Shown: positions 29,154-39,796 of the stretch, piece after piece
How the letters are laid out: every line of letters begins with the position of its first letter
How positions within the stretch are numbered: position 1 is the stretch's first letter
DNA from: a virus
Virus record (IMG/VR): IMGVR_UViG_3300003323_001324
Coordinates: 27,231-91,230 of that record
DNA length: 64,000 nucleotides
Strand: one strand, 5' to 3'
Position numbers and translations under genes: made by a program
Notes under the pieces: generated by a model
Told to the model about the DNA's origin: nothing
Seen by the model: the letters and a program-made list of their open reading frames with translations, nothing else
Database searches by the model: none

Positions 29154-30379
29154 TGAGGATAGCCTTCGTATACGGACCCTTCTGCCTCGGCGGGAGCGAC
29201 ACCTCCGGCAACCACGTCAAGGGCTTCGACTTCTCCGACATGTGGGGGAACCCGCGGGGCCTCACCGGCTCCGAGATCTCGTTCTTCCGCATCGCCCAGG
29301 AGATGCGCAAGCGGGGCCACGAGGTCGTGGCCTTCACGTTCGGCCTCAACGGCGACCCTCCCGCGACTTGGGAGGGCATCCAGGTCCGCCCGTTCCCGCA
29401 GCTCTACGGCGAGGGCGTGGCCTCGTCCTTCGACGCCGTCTACTCCTGGAACGAGGCCGAGGTCCTTCGCCCGCTTCCGGGAGGCCCGAAGGGCCCCCTC
29501 CGGATGTGCAACCTGCAGATCAATGACTTCGTCCACTGCCGCCCTGGCTTTGGCGAGATCGTCGACCTCTGGACGAGCCCCTCGGAGTCGCACCGTCAGA
29601 TGGTGCTGTCGAAGCCTGCCCATCCGGTCCACCTGTACCAGGGTGACGAGCCCTACGCTTACGCCCCCGACCCCTCTCGCTGGGAGGTCCTGACCAACGG
29701 CTGCGACCCCCAGAACTACGACGCCCTCTACGGCTCTGGCGTGAAGAAGGTCCCGGGCCGCGTCATCTGGGGCTCCTCCCCCGACCGCGGCCTGCACTGG
29801 CTCCTTCAGGAGTGGCCCAAGATCCGCCGCGCCGCCCCGCACGCGCACCTCAAGATCTTCTACAAGGTCATGAAGTGGGCGGACAACATCATCGCCCACC
29901 CGGGCTGGGACCCGACCATCAAGGAGCAGATCCGGAGGGCCCACTACATTAAGGAGGCGCTCTCCCGCCTGGCCGCCCACGGAGTCGAGCTCGTCGACTC
30001 CGTGTCGCGCCGCGAGATCGACCGCCAGATGGCCGAGGCCGAGGTCCTGGCCTACTGCTGCGACCCTGTCTCCTGGACCGAGGGGTTCTCCGTCACCCTC
30101 ATGGAGGGCTGCGCGGCCGGCTCCTTCCCCGTCACCACCGCGGTCGACGCCCTCCCCGAGATCTACGGCGAGTGCGTCCCGATGGTCCCGGTCCCCGTCC
30201 ACGCGCACGTTGGCGCCTTCTCGGACCACGTCATTCGCGGCCTGACGGACCCCGTCCACCGTCACGAGGTGAACGAGAGGGTCCGCAATCTGGCCTGGCG
30301 CTATACCTGGTCCTCCCTCGCCGCCAGGCTCGACGGTATTCTGTCCAAGCACATCGCGCGCAAGCGCTCCGGAGCATGA
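29153..30379 (+). CDS. GT4-family glycosyltransferase, paralogue
   Basis: The 408-residue protein parallels the previous one: MRIAFVYGPFCLGG, RGLTGSEISFFRIAQEMRKRGHEVVAF, SSPDRGLHWLLQEWPKIRRAAPHAHLKIFY and SWTEGFSVTLMEGCAAGSFPV. It shares the acceptor and donor motif order, so the pair probably arose by duplication and may add successive sugars. It overlaps the previous stop (TGATG) and precedes the cupin gene by 1 nt. Confidence 0.85.
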   Translation: MRIAFVYGPFCLGGSDTSGNHVKGFDFSDMWGNPRGLTGSEISFFRIAQEMRKRGHEVVAFTFGLNGDPPATWEGIQVRPFPQLYGEGVASSFDAVYSWNEAEVLRPLPGGPKGPLRMCNLQINDFVHCRPGFGEIVDLWTSPSESHRQMVLSKPAHPVHLYQGDEPYAYAPDPSRWEVLTNGCDPQNYDALYGSGVKKVPGRVIWGSSPDRGLHWLLQEWPKIRRAAPHAHLKIFYKVMKWADNIIAHPGWDPTIKEQIRRAHYIKEALSRLAAHGVELVDSVSRREIDRQMAEAEVLAYCCDPVSWTEGFSVTLMEGCAAGSFPVTTAVDALPEIYGECVPMVPVPVHAHVGAFSDHVIRGLTDPVHRHEVNERVRNLAWRYTWSSLAARLDGILSKHIARKRSGA

Positions 30380-30380
30380 T

Positions 30381-30845
30381 ATGAACAACGAAGAGTACAC
30401 GTCTGCAGTGGACCGCGGCGAGTGGCCGTCGGACCCGACCGTCCCCCTTCCCGCCCCGTTCGTGAACCACAACGGGAGCATCCAGAACCTGGTCCTCAAG
30501 CCCATGCGGTCCGTCACCGCCCTCACGTCGGTGAAGGGGGCCGTCCGGGCGAACCACTACCACAAGACGGACTGGCACTACACGTACGTCGCCTCCGGCC
30601 GCGTCGCCTACTACGAGCGCGCCATCGGGGCCGAGGACGTCCCGGAGCCGACGGTCTACGGGCCAGGGCAGATGTTCTTCACGCCGCCCTTGCGCGAGCA
30701 CACGATGGTCTTCCTGGAGGACTCGCTCATCATCACGATGGCGAAGAACGTCCGGAGCCACGAGGAGCACGAGGCCGACCTCGTCCGCGTCCAGGTCATC
30801 GACCCGGCCCTCGTCCCCGGTATCATCTCCGTCCTGGCGAAGTGA
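30381..30845 (+). CDS. cupin-fold protein, sugar-modifying type
   Basis: This 154-residue protein shows a cupin core: GAVRANHYHKTDWHYTYVASGRVAYYER (His-rich first motif) and PTVYGPGQMFFTPPLREHTMVFLEDS (second motif). The form resembles the small cupins in nucleotide-sugar clusters (WxcM/FdtA-like isomerases or epimerases). Given its place between glycosyltransferases and a sugar C-methyltransferase, a role in NDP-sugar isomerisation is likely but inferred. Confidence 0.7.
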   Translation: MNNEEYTSAVDRGEWPSDPTVPLPAPFVNHNGSIQNLVLKPMRSVTALTSVKGAVRANHYHKTDWHYTYVASGRVAYYERAIGAEDVPEPTVYGPGQMFFTPPLREHTMVFLEDSLIITMAKNVRSHEEHEADLVRVQVIDPALVPGIISVLAK

Positions 30846-30846
30846 C

Positions 30847-30863
30847 CGTTCCCCGGTATCGTC
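30847..30863 (+). promoter_or_regulatory. repeated promoter block with TATCGT (copy 2)
   Basis: This is the same CGTTCCCCGGTATCGTC as at 25520. TATCGT (30857-30862) is 8 nt from the ATG at 30871. Confidence 0.5.
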
Positions 30864-30870
30864 GGGCCTG

Positions 30871-32160
30871 ATGGAGAAGATCTCCCCCGACTGCCGGGTC
30901 CGGAGCGACTGCCGACTTTGCGGCGGCCGCCTCTCGAAGGCCCTCGACCTCGGCTCGACCCCGCCCGCGAACGAGTTCGTGACCCGGGAGACGGTCGAGT
31001 CGGGGGTCGTGCAGGACACCTTCCCGCTCTTCCTGAGCGCCTGCCACACCTGCGGGCACGTCCAGCTCCCGGTGGTGGTGGACCCCCGTCGCCTTTTCTC
31101 TAACTACGTCTACGTCTCGGGGACCTCGAAGGTCTTCGTGGAGCACTTCCGCCGCTATGCCGAGTCGATGATCGCGCAGCTCGGGCTCGTACCGGGCGAC
31201 CTCGTCGTCGACGTGGGCAGCAACGACGGCACTCTCCTCTCGTTCTTCAGGGACGCCGGCATGCGCGTCCTCGGCATCGACCCGGCCCGCGCCATCGCGG
31301 CCGAGGCGACCTCCCGCGGCATCCCGACCGTCCCGGACTTCCTGACCGTGAAGCTTGCCCGCGAGCTCCGCGGCGAGCACGGCCCGGCGAAGCTCGTGAC
31401 CGCCAACAACGTGTTCGCGCACGCGGACGACCTCAAGGAGGTCGCCGACGCCTGCTGCGCGCTCCTGGACGAGAGCGGGACCTTCTCGTTCGAGGTCTCC
31501 TACCTCCCCTCGGTGGTGAGGGGCACGCTCTTCGACACCGTCTATCACGAGCACACGTCCTATCACCACCTCGGCCCGCTCTTTGGCTTCCTCGAGCGCT
31601 CGGGGCTCGGCCTCTACGACGCGGAGCTCGTGGACACGCACGGCGGGTCCGTCCGCGTCCTCTCCTCCCCCGTCCTCCGGCGCGCCACGGACCGGGCGCG
31701 CGCCATCCTCGCCGACGAGCAGGCCGCCGGGTACGTCCCGGACGTCCTCGTCTCGGGCGGGAGCGGCGGCCAGTCCGGGCCCCTCGAGGTCCTCGCCCGC
31801 GACGTCGAGCTCCTCGGCCTCCGCCTCAAGCGCCTGCTCATCGACATTAGGATGGCGGGCAAGACCGTGGCCGGCTTCGGCGCCCCCGCCAAGGTGACGA
31901 CCCTGATGCACAGGTTCGGCCTCGGCCGCGACGACGTCTCCTTCATCGTCGACGACTCGCCGCTCAAGCAGGGCCTTTACACGCCTGGCAAGTACGTCCC
32001 CGTCCTCCCCTCGTCCGCGCTCTACGAGCGCCGGCCTGACTACGTCCTCGTCCTCGCCTGGAACTTCGCGGAGCCCATCATGCGCTCCCACAAGAGGTTC
32101 TCGGACGAGGGCGGGAGCTTCATCGTCCCAATCCCCGAGCTCAAGGTCTACCCGCAATGA
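30871..32160 (+). CDS. NDP-sugar C-methyltransferase (TylCIII/NovU type)
   Basis: The 429-residue protein has the three-part architecture of sugar C-methyltransferases. It starts with an N-terminal zinc site (CRLCGG...ALDLGSTPPANEF...CHTCGHVQL). A SAM-binding Rossmann domain follows (LVVDVGSNDGTLLSFF, residues ~110-125, then NNVFAHADDL). The C-terminal domain has AGKTVAGFGAPAK and FIVDDSPLKQGLYTPG. Such enzymes methylate C-3 or C-5 of dTDP-4-keto sugars with SAM. It overlaps the next gene by 4 nt (ATGA). Confidence 0.88.
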   Translation: MEKISPDCRVRSDCRLCGGRLSKALDLGSTPPANEFVTRETVESGVVQDTFPLFLSACHTCGHVQLPVVVDPRRLFSNYVYVSGTSKVFVEHFRRYAESMIAQLGLVPGDLVVDVGSNDGTLLSFFRDAGMRVLGIDPARAIAAEATSRGIPTVPDFLTVKLARELRGEHGPAKLVTANNVFAHADDLKEVADACCALLDESGTFSFEVSYLPSVVRGTLFDTVYHEHTSYHHLGPLFGFLERSGLGLYDAELVDTHGGSVRVLSSPVLRRATDRARAILADEQAAGYVPDVLVSGGSGGQSGPLEVLARDVELLGLRLKRLLIDIRMAGKTVAGFGAPAKVTTLMHRFGLGRDDVSFIVDDSPLKQGLYTPGKYVPVLPSSALYERRPDYVLVLAWNFAEPIMRSHKRFSDEGGSFIVPIPELKVYPQ

Positions 32161-33239
32161 ACGACAGCAATCACGGCTTCCTGCTCCAGAGCGACATCGA
32201 GGACATCGTCGACAAGCTCCCCGCCTCCGTCGTGGAGCGCTTCTACGGCAGCCGCGTCCTCATCACGGGCGGCATGGGCTTCCTCGGCCGCTACTTCACG
32301 GCCTTCTTCACCCAGCTAAACCGCATCCGCCCGGCGCGCTTCATGCCGTGCGAGCTCGTGGTCCTGGACAACTTCATCACGGCCGGCGAGCACGGGCGCC
32401 TCGCCTCCAAGTCTCGCGAGTTCGCCTTCGTCGAGCACGATATCATCAACCCGTTCTACCCCGAGCGCCCCGTGGACTACATCATCCACGCCGCCGGCAT
32501 CGCCTCCCCCTTCTGGTACCGGAAGTACCCGGTCGAGACCCTCAAGGTCTCCACGGTCGGCACCGAGAACATCCTGAAGCTCGCGGCGAAGCATAAGGGC
32601 AGCAAGACCATCGTCTTCTCGTCCAGCGAGATCTACGGCGACCCCGACGCCAAGCACGTCCCGACCGCCGAGAGCTACCGCGGAAACATCTCCTGCCTCG
32701 GCGCCCGAGCCTGCTACGACGAGGGGAAGCGCGTGGGCGAGACCTACTGCCGCGTCTTCCACGAGACCTTCGGGGTCGACGTGAAGATGATCCGCCCCTT
32801 CAACGTCTACGGGCCGGGCATGCAGAAGACGGACTACCGCGTCCTGCCGAACTTCGGCGCCAAGATCATGGACGGCAAGCCCCTCCACATCTACGGCGAC
32901 GGGAGCCAGACCCGGACGTTCTGCTACGTGACGGACGCCATCCGCGGCTTCCTCCAGGTGCTGATGGACGGCGTCCCCGGCGAGCCCTACAATGTGGGGA
33001 CCCCGGACCCGGAGATCTCGATGGTGAACCTGGCCAAGGAGATCGGGAAGGTCCTCGGCAAGGAGCCACAGTACGAGCTCGTGGAGTACCCGGACAGCTA
33101 TCCCGGCGACGAGCCTATGCGCCGCTGCCCCGACATCACGAAGGCCCGCACGCAATGCGGGTACGAGCCGCAGGTCACGCTCCAGGACGGCCTGAAGAGG
33201 TTCTTCGGCTGGGCGCAGGAGACCTACGCCCGGGTCTGA
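32157..33239 (+). CDS. NAD-dependent NDP-sugar epimerase/decarboxylase
   Basis: The 360-residue SDR enzyme has RVLITGGMGFLGRYF (GxxGxxG NAD site, ~residues 36-50), FSSSEIYG, and ACYDEGKRVGE with the catalytic Tyr-x3-Lys. It also has RPFNVYGPGMQKTDYRVLPNF, IYGDGSQTRTFCYVTD and YNVGTPDPEISM. The last set resembles UDP-glucuronate decarboxylase (UDP-xylose synthase) and dTDP-glucose 4,6-dehydratase; the choice is open. It uses bound NAD+, linking the cassette to the phage NAD genes. Confidence 0.85.
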   Translation: MNDSNHGFLLQSDIEDIVDKLPASVVERFYGSRVLITGGMGFLGRYFTAFFTQLNRIRPARFMPCELVVLDNFITAGEHGRLASKSREFAFVEHDIINPFYPERPVDYIIHAAGIASPFWYRKYPVETLKVSTVGTENILKLAAKHKGSKTIVFSSSEIYGDPDAKHVPTAESYRGNISCLGARACYDEGKRVGETYCRVFHETFGVDVKMIRPFNVYGPGMQKTDYRVLPNFGAKIMDGKPLHIYGDGSQTRTFCYVTDAIRGFLQVLMDGVPGEPYNVGTPDPEISMVNLAKEIGKVLGKEPQYELVEYPDSYPGDEPMRRCPDITKARTQCGYEPQVTLQDGLKRFFGWAQETYARV

Positions 33240-33240
33240 G

Positions 33241-34424
<1,184 letters not shown>

Positions 34425-36327
34425 CCCCCGATACGTCCTCGCCCTCGTAGGCGGACGGCTCCCCGAACACCGGCCGCTCCTTGACACCCTGCTCGTACTG
34501 GGCCTGCGTGATGCTGCCCCGGTCGAGCATCATCTTCATAATCTTGCGCAGGAACCCGAGCCGGCCCTCCCCGACCTTCTTCCCCTCCTCGAAGCCCGCG
34601 GACTTCGGGCTCGGGAGGAGCGAGGCCAGGAACAGGGACTGGCTGAGCGTGAGGGCCGCCGGATCCTTCGAGAAGTAGCGCTTCGCCGCCGGCCCTATCC
34701 CGTAGAGGTCGGGGCCGAACTCGACGACGTTCAGGTAGAGCTCCATCTCCTCCGTCTTCGTCAGCCTCTGCTCCAGGTACGTCGTGAGGAAGAACTCCTG
34801 GATCTTCCGGGAGATCGTCTTCTCCCTCGCGAGCCAAAGGTTCTTGGCCAGCTGCATGGAGATGGTGCTCCCTCCCCGGACGAACCTCCCGGCCGAGATG
34901 TTCTGCTCCATCGAGTTCTCGAGGGCCTGGACGAGGATGCCCCGGTGCGACATGAAGCTCGGGTCCTCGGTCGCCATGACCGCCAAGGGCATGTAGGGGG
35001 AAACCATTCCGAGAGGAACCCAGTCGGGCCCTCCCGGGCCTGTCGTGTCCGTGACCCTCTTCCCCTTCGAGGAGTAGACCTCGCGGGCGAACGGCCTGCG
35101 GAGCCTCGAGACGCGGAGCTCCTCCGGCACCTCCTTCACCCTGCAGCGGTTCTGGAGCCATATGGAGACGTCCGGCTTCTTCCTCTCCGGGAGGTCCACC
35201 TGGACGCTCGCCCGCCACGAGATGGTCCCCTCCACGGCCGATCCCCTGATCCTGGGGACCATGTTGTTCGGCAGGGACTCGAGCAGGCTCTGGCAGTCGA
35301 CCTCCGGCATCTCCGCGTCGGCCCGGAACTCCGCCGGGCTAAGGAGGGCCGTCAGGTTCACCTCGGCTCCCCCGACCTTCACGTTCGCGCGCTCGAGGGA
35401 CAGGGTCTCCCCGTCCCTCTTGACCTCCGCCTTCAGCCGGACCTTCTCCACGGAGAATTCCCCGTTCGAGAGCTTCTCGTTCGCGGTCTCTATGCTCTCT
35501 GCCAGGAGCTCTACCTCGGCGGTTTCCGCCTCGCCCTTGTCCCTGCGCACCCGCAGGACAATCTGGGACGCGGCGCTCCCCTCCGCCTCCGCCTTCCTTG
35601 CCTCGAGCCCGACGAGCGTGCTCTCTCGGCTCACCTTCACGTCGACGGTCGCCGACTCGGCCCTGGCCGTCCGTCCTCCCATCTCCACGGAGATGGACTC
35701 GGCCTTGAGGCTCCCCTCGATCTCCCGTCCTCCTGTTCCCGCTCCCCCTCCTTTCCTCTCCGCCCTCCCGACCTTCACCTTCACGGTCCTGGCGCTCGCG
35801 TCCACCCTCTTCCCCGGGTCCACGTCCTTCATCGTCACCTTCTCGGCGACCGCGGAAGAGCCTCCGGACTTGACCTCCGCGTCCCCCTGGAACGACACGA
35901 GCCCCTCGGGGCTCAGGCTCGCCTGCCGTGCCTTTGCGTATATCTCCAGGCTCCCCTTCTTGATCGCCACCTCGGACTCGAGCACCTCCACCGGGGGCCT
36001 CCTTGACGCCCTCCCCTCCCGGGGCTCCTCCGAGAGCTCGGCCGTTACCTTGGCCCCCGTCACCAGGACCTTCAGCACTTCAAGGCTGGCGTCGACGAGG
36101 ACGACGACCTTCTTGGCCTCGACGTCCTTCTTCCTTCCCGACGCCCTGACGTCCAGGAGCTCCACCCTCCAGGGGCGGACTCTCGTCTCCCCGACCTCGA
36201 GCTTGAGCCCTGCCCGCGCGGCCTCCTTGACGGCCGTGGCCTCCGCGGCCGCGGCCAGCGTCCAGGGCGCCGTCGCAGCGGCCAGCGCCATCGCGGCCAG
36301 CGCCGCCTTCTTCCATGTGATCCTCAT

Positions 36328-36444
36328 GCGTCCCTGCCTACCTCTTCCTCTCCCTGACTTCCGCATCCGCCGGCCATTCGGTTGTCTTTTTATAACCGTC
36401 GCCGCGACCGGCTCGTAGGATCGCCCTCGGAGGATACGACCAAC
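36328..36444. promoter_or_regulatory. divergent intergenic region with TATAAC and TAGGAT boxes
   Basis: This 117-nt gap between the GT51 gene and the next plus-strand gene contains an AT-rich TTTTTATAAC at about 36389-36398 and GTAGGAT near 36416. GGAGGA lies 9 nt before the ATG at 36445. It looks like a promoter with a true leader and ribosome-binding site. Confidence 0.45.
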
Positions 36445-37641
36445 ATGCCGCCATCAGCAGCCCGCCCGCAGACCGCCCCGAACAACATTCCCTGGAAGCG
36501 GGGAGAGTTCCTGACCTTCTTCGCCAAGATGAAGATGCGCGTCGGCGGCCACAACGGGAACGAGACCGTCGAGATCTACGCCGGGGACGAGTTCGAGTAC
36601 GACGGTAGCATCGTCAAGTACGCCGGCCGCGAGTTCCCGCAGCCCAACATCCGGGCGGCCATTCGCGACGGCTGGGCGACCATGAGCCAGGAGGACAGCG
36701 GCACCCCGGCCCCCTTCGTCGCCTCTCGCGACGTCGCCAAGTCCCAGTCGAAGACTACGGACCTCAGCCGCGTGCAGCGTAGCCCGCGGCAGCGCTTCGA
36801 GAGCGACTCGCTCGACGAGGAGACCGTCCTCGAGGTCAACGACCGGAAGAACGTCCGCGACTCCCGCTCGGGCGCGGGACACCTCACCCAGGACCATAAC
36901 CGCCGTCAGGCCTCCGTGGAGCGCGGCTACCAGCCCTCGCCCGAGGAGCGCATGTCCGTGTCCGCGAGCGAGATCGACGAGCAGGACGCGGTCGAGATCG
37001 CGCCCATCCGCACCTCGGCGAGGCTCAAGGTGGACGTCTCCCAGAGGCCGAACGCGGCGCGGGACATCGAGCTCAGCATGGACCATGAGAAGGGCGTTGG
37101 CCGCTTCGCCGGACAGCGCCGGGAGTCGAACCTCGTGGAGCGCGAGGGCGTCTCCATCCGCACCAGCGTCGGGAACATGGACCGCTCGGCGGCCGTGGAG
37201 GTCTCGGATGACGGCATCGACGGGCGCCATGTCGGGAAGGTCCGCCACTCCTCGACTGGCCGCAGTGTCGAGGGTATCGACGTCCAGGACACGAGCGGGG
37301 ACCGCTCGCGGAGGCCGAAGGCCGCCGCGGCGCCGGTCCGGACGGCGGCCAAGCCCGCCCCCGCGAAGGCGGCCAAGCCTGCCCCCGCGAAGCCTGCCCC
37401 GGCCCCCAAGGCCGTGGCGAGGCCCCGTCTCCCGGACGACGCCCCGCAGAAGCTCAAGGTTGCCGTCCGCCTCTGCCCGGACTTCCCCATCGACTGGAAC
37501 TTCTTCGCGAAGTCGGAGGACAAGCTGGACCGCGTCAAGAAGCTCGGCGCCACGGACGCTCTCCTGGACGCTCTCTACGCCGTGGAGAGCCCGGCCATGA
37601 AGAAGGTCCTGGAGCAGAAGTTCAAGTCTCACTTCAGCTGA
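36445..37641 (+). CDS. virion-type protein with AlaLysPro-rich linker
   Basis: The 398-residue protein begins MPPSAARPQTAPNNIPWKRGEFLTFFAKMKMRVGG. It has a charged, repetitive middle (DRKNVRDSRSGAGHL, EREGVSIRTSVGN, DDGIDGRHVGKVRHSSTGRSVEG). A low-complexity linker (AKPAPAKAAKPAPAKPAP) precedes a folded C-terminal domain (KLKVAVRLCPDFPIDWNFFAKSEDKLDRVKKLG). GGAGGA precedes the start. Location at the head of virion-type genes suggests a structural role; no domain is recognised. Confidence 0.7.
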   Translation: MPPSAARPQTAPNNIPWKRGEFLTFFAKMKMRVGGHNGNETVEIYAGDEFEYDGSIVKYAGREFPQPNIRAAIRDGWATMSQEDSGTPAPFVASRDVAKSQSKTTDLSRVQRSPRQRFESDSLDEETVLEVNDRKNVRDSRSGAGHLTQDHNRRQASVERGYQPSPEERMSVSASEIDEQDAVEIAPIRTSARLKVDVSQRPNAARDIELSMDHEKGVGRFAGQRRESNLVEREGVSIRTSVGNMDRSAAVEVSDDGIDGRHVGKVRHSSTGRSVEGIDVQDTSGDRSRRPKAAAAPVRTAAKPAPAKAAKPAPAKPAPAPKAVARPRLPDDAPQKLKVAVRLCPDFPIDWNFFAKSEDKLDRVKKLGATDALLDALYAVESPAMKKVLEQKFKSHFS

Positions 37642-37642
37642 C

Positions 37643-37924
37643 CTAGTCCTCCATGACCTGGAAGACTATCCTTTCCAGGCTCCTGCACGCGGGGAGGGCG
37701 GCCTCTATCCACTCTCTGAGGCTCCCTCCTCCCCTCCTCGGGCCGGCCCCGAAGCCCTTGTAGGGGGTCTTCACCTGCCCGTCATCGTGGACCCAGACCT
37801 CGCACTTGGTGCAACGGAGTACCCAGGAGCCCGTCCTGATGTTCCTCCCGACGGACCTCCACCGATGCCCGTACCGCTCCGTGGTCCAGGACCTCATCTG
37901 CTTGAGGAAGGCTATTCTTTGCAC
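37643..37924 (-). CDS. small zinc-ribbon protein, VMED C-terminus
   Basis: This 93-residue protein has WVLRCTKCEVWVHDDG and ends ALPACRSLERIVFQVMED. The layout matches the gene at 33241-33525. It starts at GTG and stops 1 nt from the convergent gene's stop. Paralogous small zinc ribbons like these are common in phages; the role is unknown. Confidence 0.7.
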   Translation of the reverse strand: MQRIAFLKQMRSWTTERYGHRWRSVGRNIRTGSWVLRCTKCEVWVHDDGQVKTPYKGFGAGPRRGGGSLREWIEAALPACRSLERIVFQVMED

Positions 37925-37929
37925 TCCAG

Positions 37930-37938
37930 CCCTTTGAT
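37930..37938 (+). promoter_or_regulatory. CCCTTTGAT motif, 16 nt before a start codon
   Basis: The same box as at 16374, but with a 16-nt spacer to the ATG at 37955. Confidence 0.4.
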
Positions 37939-37954
37939 GCCTGGTCCGGACCGA

Positions 37955-38314
37955 ATGTCGACGGTCAGGACTGCGTCCGCTGCCCTAGCTTACGTCCAGG
38001 AGGAGCTGGCGAGGGCCCGCACCTCGACCGAGCGCCTCAAGCGCAACGTCGCCCAGGCGATGAACCTCGTCCGGGGCAGCCAGTTCCGCGACCAGCTCTT
38101 CGCCATTGCGGGCGACGTCATGTACGACGTCCCGAAGGCGATCCAGGACCTCGAGAACTCGCTCGAGACGGCCGCGATGGCCATCAACAAGCTGGACTAC
38201 GAGGATCTCCGACAGGTGATCCGCCCCGACAAGGTCGACGAGCTCGAGGCCATCCTCGAGGACGTCCGGCTCAACGTGCCGCGCCGCACCGGCCGGCTCC
38301 CGGAGGAGACATGA
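37955..38314 (+). CDS. helical hypothetical protein
   Basis: This 119-residue protein (MSTVRTASAALAYVQEELARARTSTERLKRNVAQAMNLVRGS...) is helical and acidic toward the end (DKVDELEAILEDVRLNV). ATG 37955 is chosen because an earlier ATG overlaps the CCCTTTGAT box. It overlaps the next gene by 4 nt (ATGA). Confidence 0.65.
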   Translation: MSTVRTASAALAYVQEELARARTSTERLKRNVAQAMNLVRGSQFRDQLFAIAGDVMYDVPKAIQDLENSLETAAMAINKLDYEDLRQVIRPDKVDELEAILEDVRLNVPRRTGRLPEET

Positions 38315-39729
38315 GCCGCAGGTTCCGCATCGCCGCCCCGGCCGAGGGCCGGGCTCTCGACCTCACCCCGCAGGGCTTCCTCCTGAGCGAGGCAGCCCTC
38401 TACTCCTTCTTCGCCCAGGACGTCTACCCCGACGTCTTCAGCTTCTGCTCCGCCATCCCGGACCACCTGAAGCAGCTCTTCCTCATCCCGGTGCGCCTCG
38501 AGCCCGCCGTGGACCCGACGGCCCAGTCCCTGGTCGCCTCCGTGGCGGCCCGCCTCGCCGGCGACGCCGTCCCGAGCGGTGACACTCCCGAGGGCGACCT
38601 TTTTAGCTACCGGACCTTCGACTACCTCGACGGCGAGAACACCGTCCCCTCCTCCGACCCGGGCTCCATCTTCGAGATCGACGGGGTGGACGAGATGACC
38701 CACCACCAGGAGTTCCCGCACGAGCAGGACATCAACGTCCAGGTCCCGTCGGACACCTCCTATATGACGGACGTCGACCTGACCGAGTCCGACATATCCT
38801 ACCCCTACAGGACAGACGAGAGCCCGGTCCGTCACTCCTCGCTGAAGGACGCCGACCTCTTCCACTACGGCCTGAAGCGCGCCCTCGGGCAGCTCGAGGT
38901 CCCGACCGTCGTCATCGCCGCGCGCGGCGCCTTCCGCGTCGCCATTAAGCCGGACCAGCTGGAGCCGAAGGCTCCCGGGAAGGTCAAGGACAATGCCGAG
39001 TCCTGCTCCGTCTCCCTCGTCTCCTACGACAAGCGCGGCCGCGTGTTCACCTTCGATGTGGACTGCGGCAACGGCCCCAAGAACGTCCGGGCCTCGCTGA
39101 CGGACCTGGACCACGTCGCCATGACGTGCGACTGCCCGTTCTGGCGCTACAACGGCCCCGAGTTCGCGGCAAAGAGCGGCGGCTACATGCTCGGTCTCCC
39201 GCACGGGACGGCGGCTCCGCCGAACGTCCGCGACCCCGATCGCCAGTACTATCTCTGCAAGCACACGTACGCCGTCCTCAAGCGCCTCGACGAGTTCGTC
39301 TCCGAGGTGACCGACGACAACTGGGACATGCCCGAGGACGAGGTCCTCGAGAAGGTCGACGAGAACTGGGACAAGATGCAGGGCGTCTCCCAGGTCCCCA
39401 TCGACGAGTTCGAGGACGACGTGGTCGTGGACTGGGATGAGCCCGGCGAGGACGGCGACGTTGACGGCGCCGAGACGGACGACCTCGACGACGAGGAGAT
39501 CGTCCCGGACGAGGGGTCTGACGAGGGAGAGCCGGACGAGGGGTCTGAGGAGCCCGAGGCGGATGAGCCCGAGGCTGAGGAGCCCGAGGCGGACGAAGAC
39601 GAAAAGGACGAAGAAGAGGTCGAGGAGCCGGAGGAGGAGTCCGACGAGGACGACTATCCGGACATCGACGCGTCCGCCCCCGAGCCCGGGGCGGACGAAG
39701 AGGACTCTGAAGACTCCGACAAGAAGTGA
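38311..39729 (+). CDS. SWIM-like zinc-motif protein with acidic tail
   Basis: The 472-residue protein has folded N-terminal regions (residues ~1-100 and ~190-330). It also has CDCPFWRYNGPEF...YYLCKHTYAVLKRL, whose CxC...CxH resembles a SWIM zinc finger. The last ~120 residues are almost pure Asp/Glu repeats (EPEADEPEAEEPEADE). A DNA-mimicking or packaging-related acidic tail is conceivable. Virion context suggests a structural or head-associated role. It is coupled to the upstream helical gene. Confidence 0.7.
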   Translation: MSRRFRIAAPAEGRALDLTPQGFLLSEAALYSFFAQDVYPDVFSFCSAIPDHLKQLFLIPVRLEPAVDPTAQSLVASVAARLAGDAVPSGDTPEGDLFSYRTFDYLDGENTVPSSDPGSIFEIDGVDEMTHHQEFPHEQDINVQVPSDTSYMTDVDLTESDISYPYRTDESPVRHSSLKDADLFHYGLKRALGQLEVPTVVIAARGAFRVAIKPDQLEPKAPGKVKDNAESCSVSLVSYDKRGRVFTFDVDCGNGPKNVRASLTDLDHVAMTCDCPFWRYNGPEFAAKSGGYMLGLPHGTAAPPNVRDPDRQYYLCKHTYAVLKRLDEFVSEVTDDNWDMPEDEVLEKVDENWDKMQGVSQVPIDEFEDDVVVDWDEPGEDGDVDGAETDDLDDEEIVPDEGSDEGEPDEGSEEPEADEPEAEEPEADEDEKDEEEVEEPEEESDEDDYPDIDASAPEPGADEEDSEDSDKK

Positions 39730-39796
39730 CGATCTTCGGCGTCAGGTCGTCCTTCTTGCCGTGAGCGTCGCCCGGTAGCGTTCTCCCGAGGCCCTA

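Noticed and set aside
25425-30840. Shared string CGGTATCATCTCCGTC near 25430 and 30824
   Set aside because: Both copies lie within coding sequence for GIISVL; probably similar codons rather than a promoter or repeat, although next to real promoter blocks.
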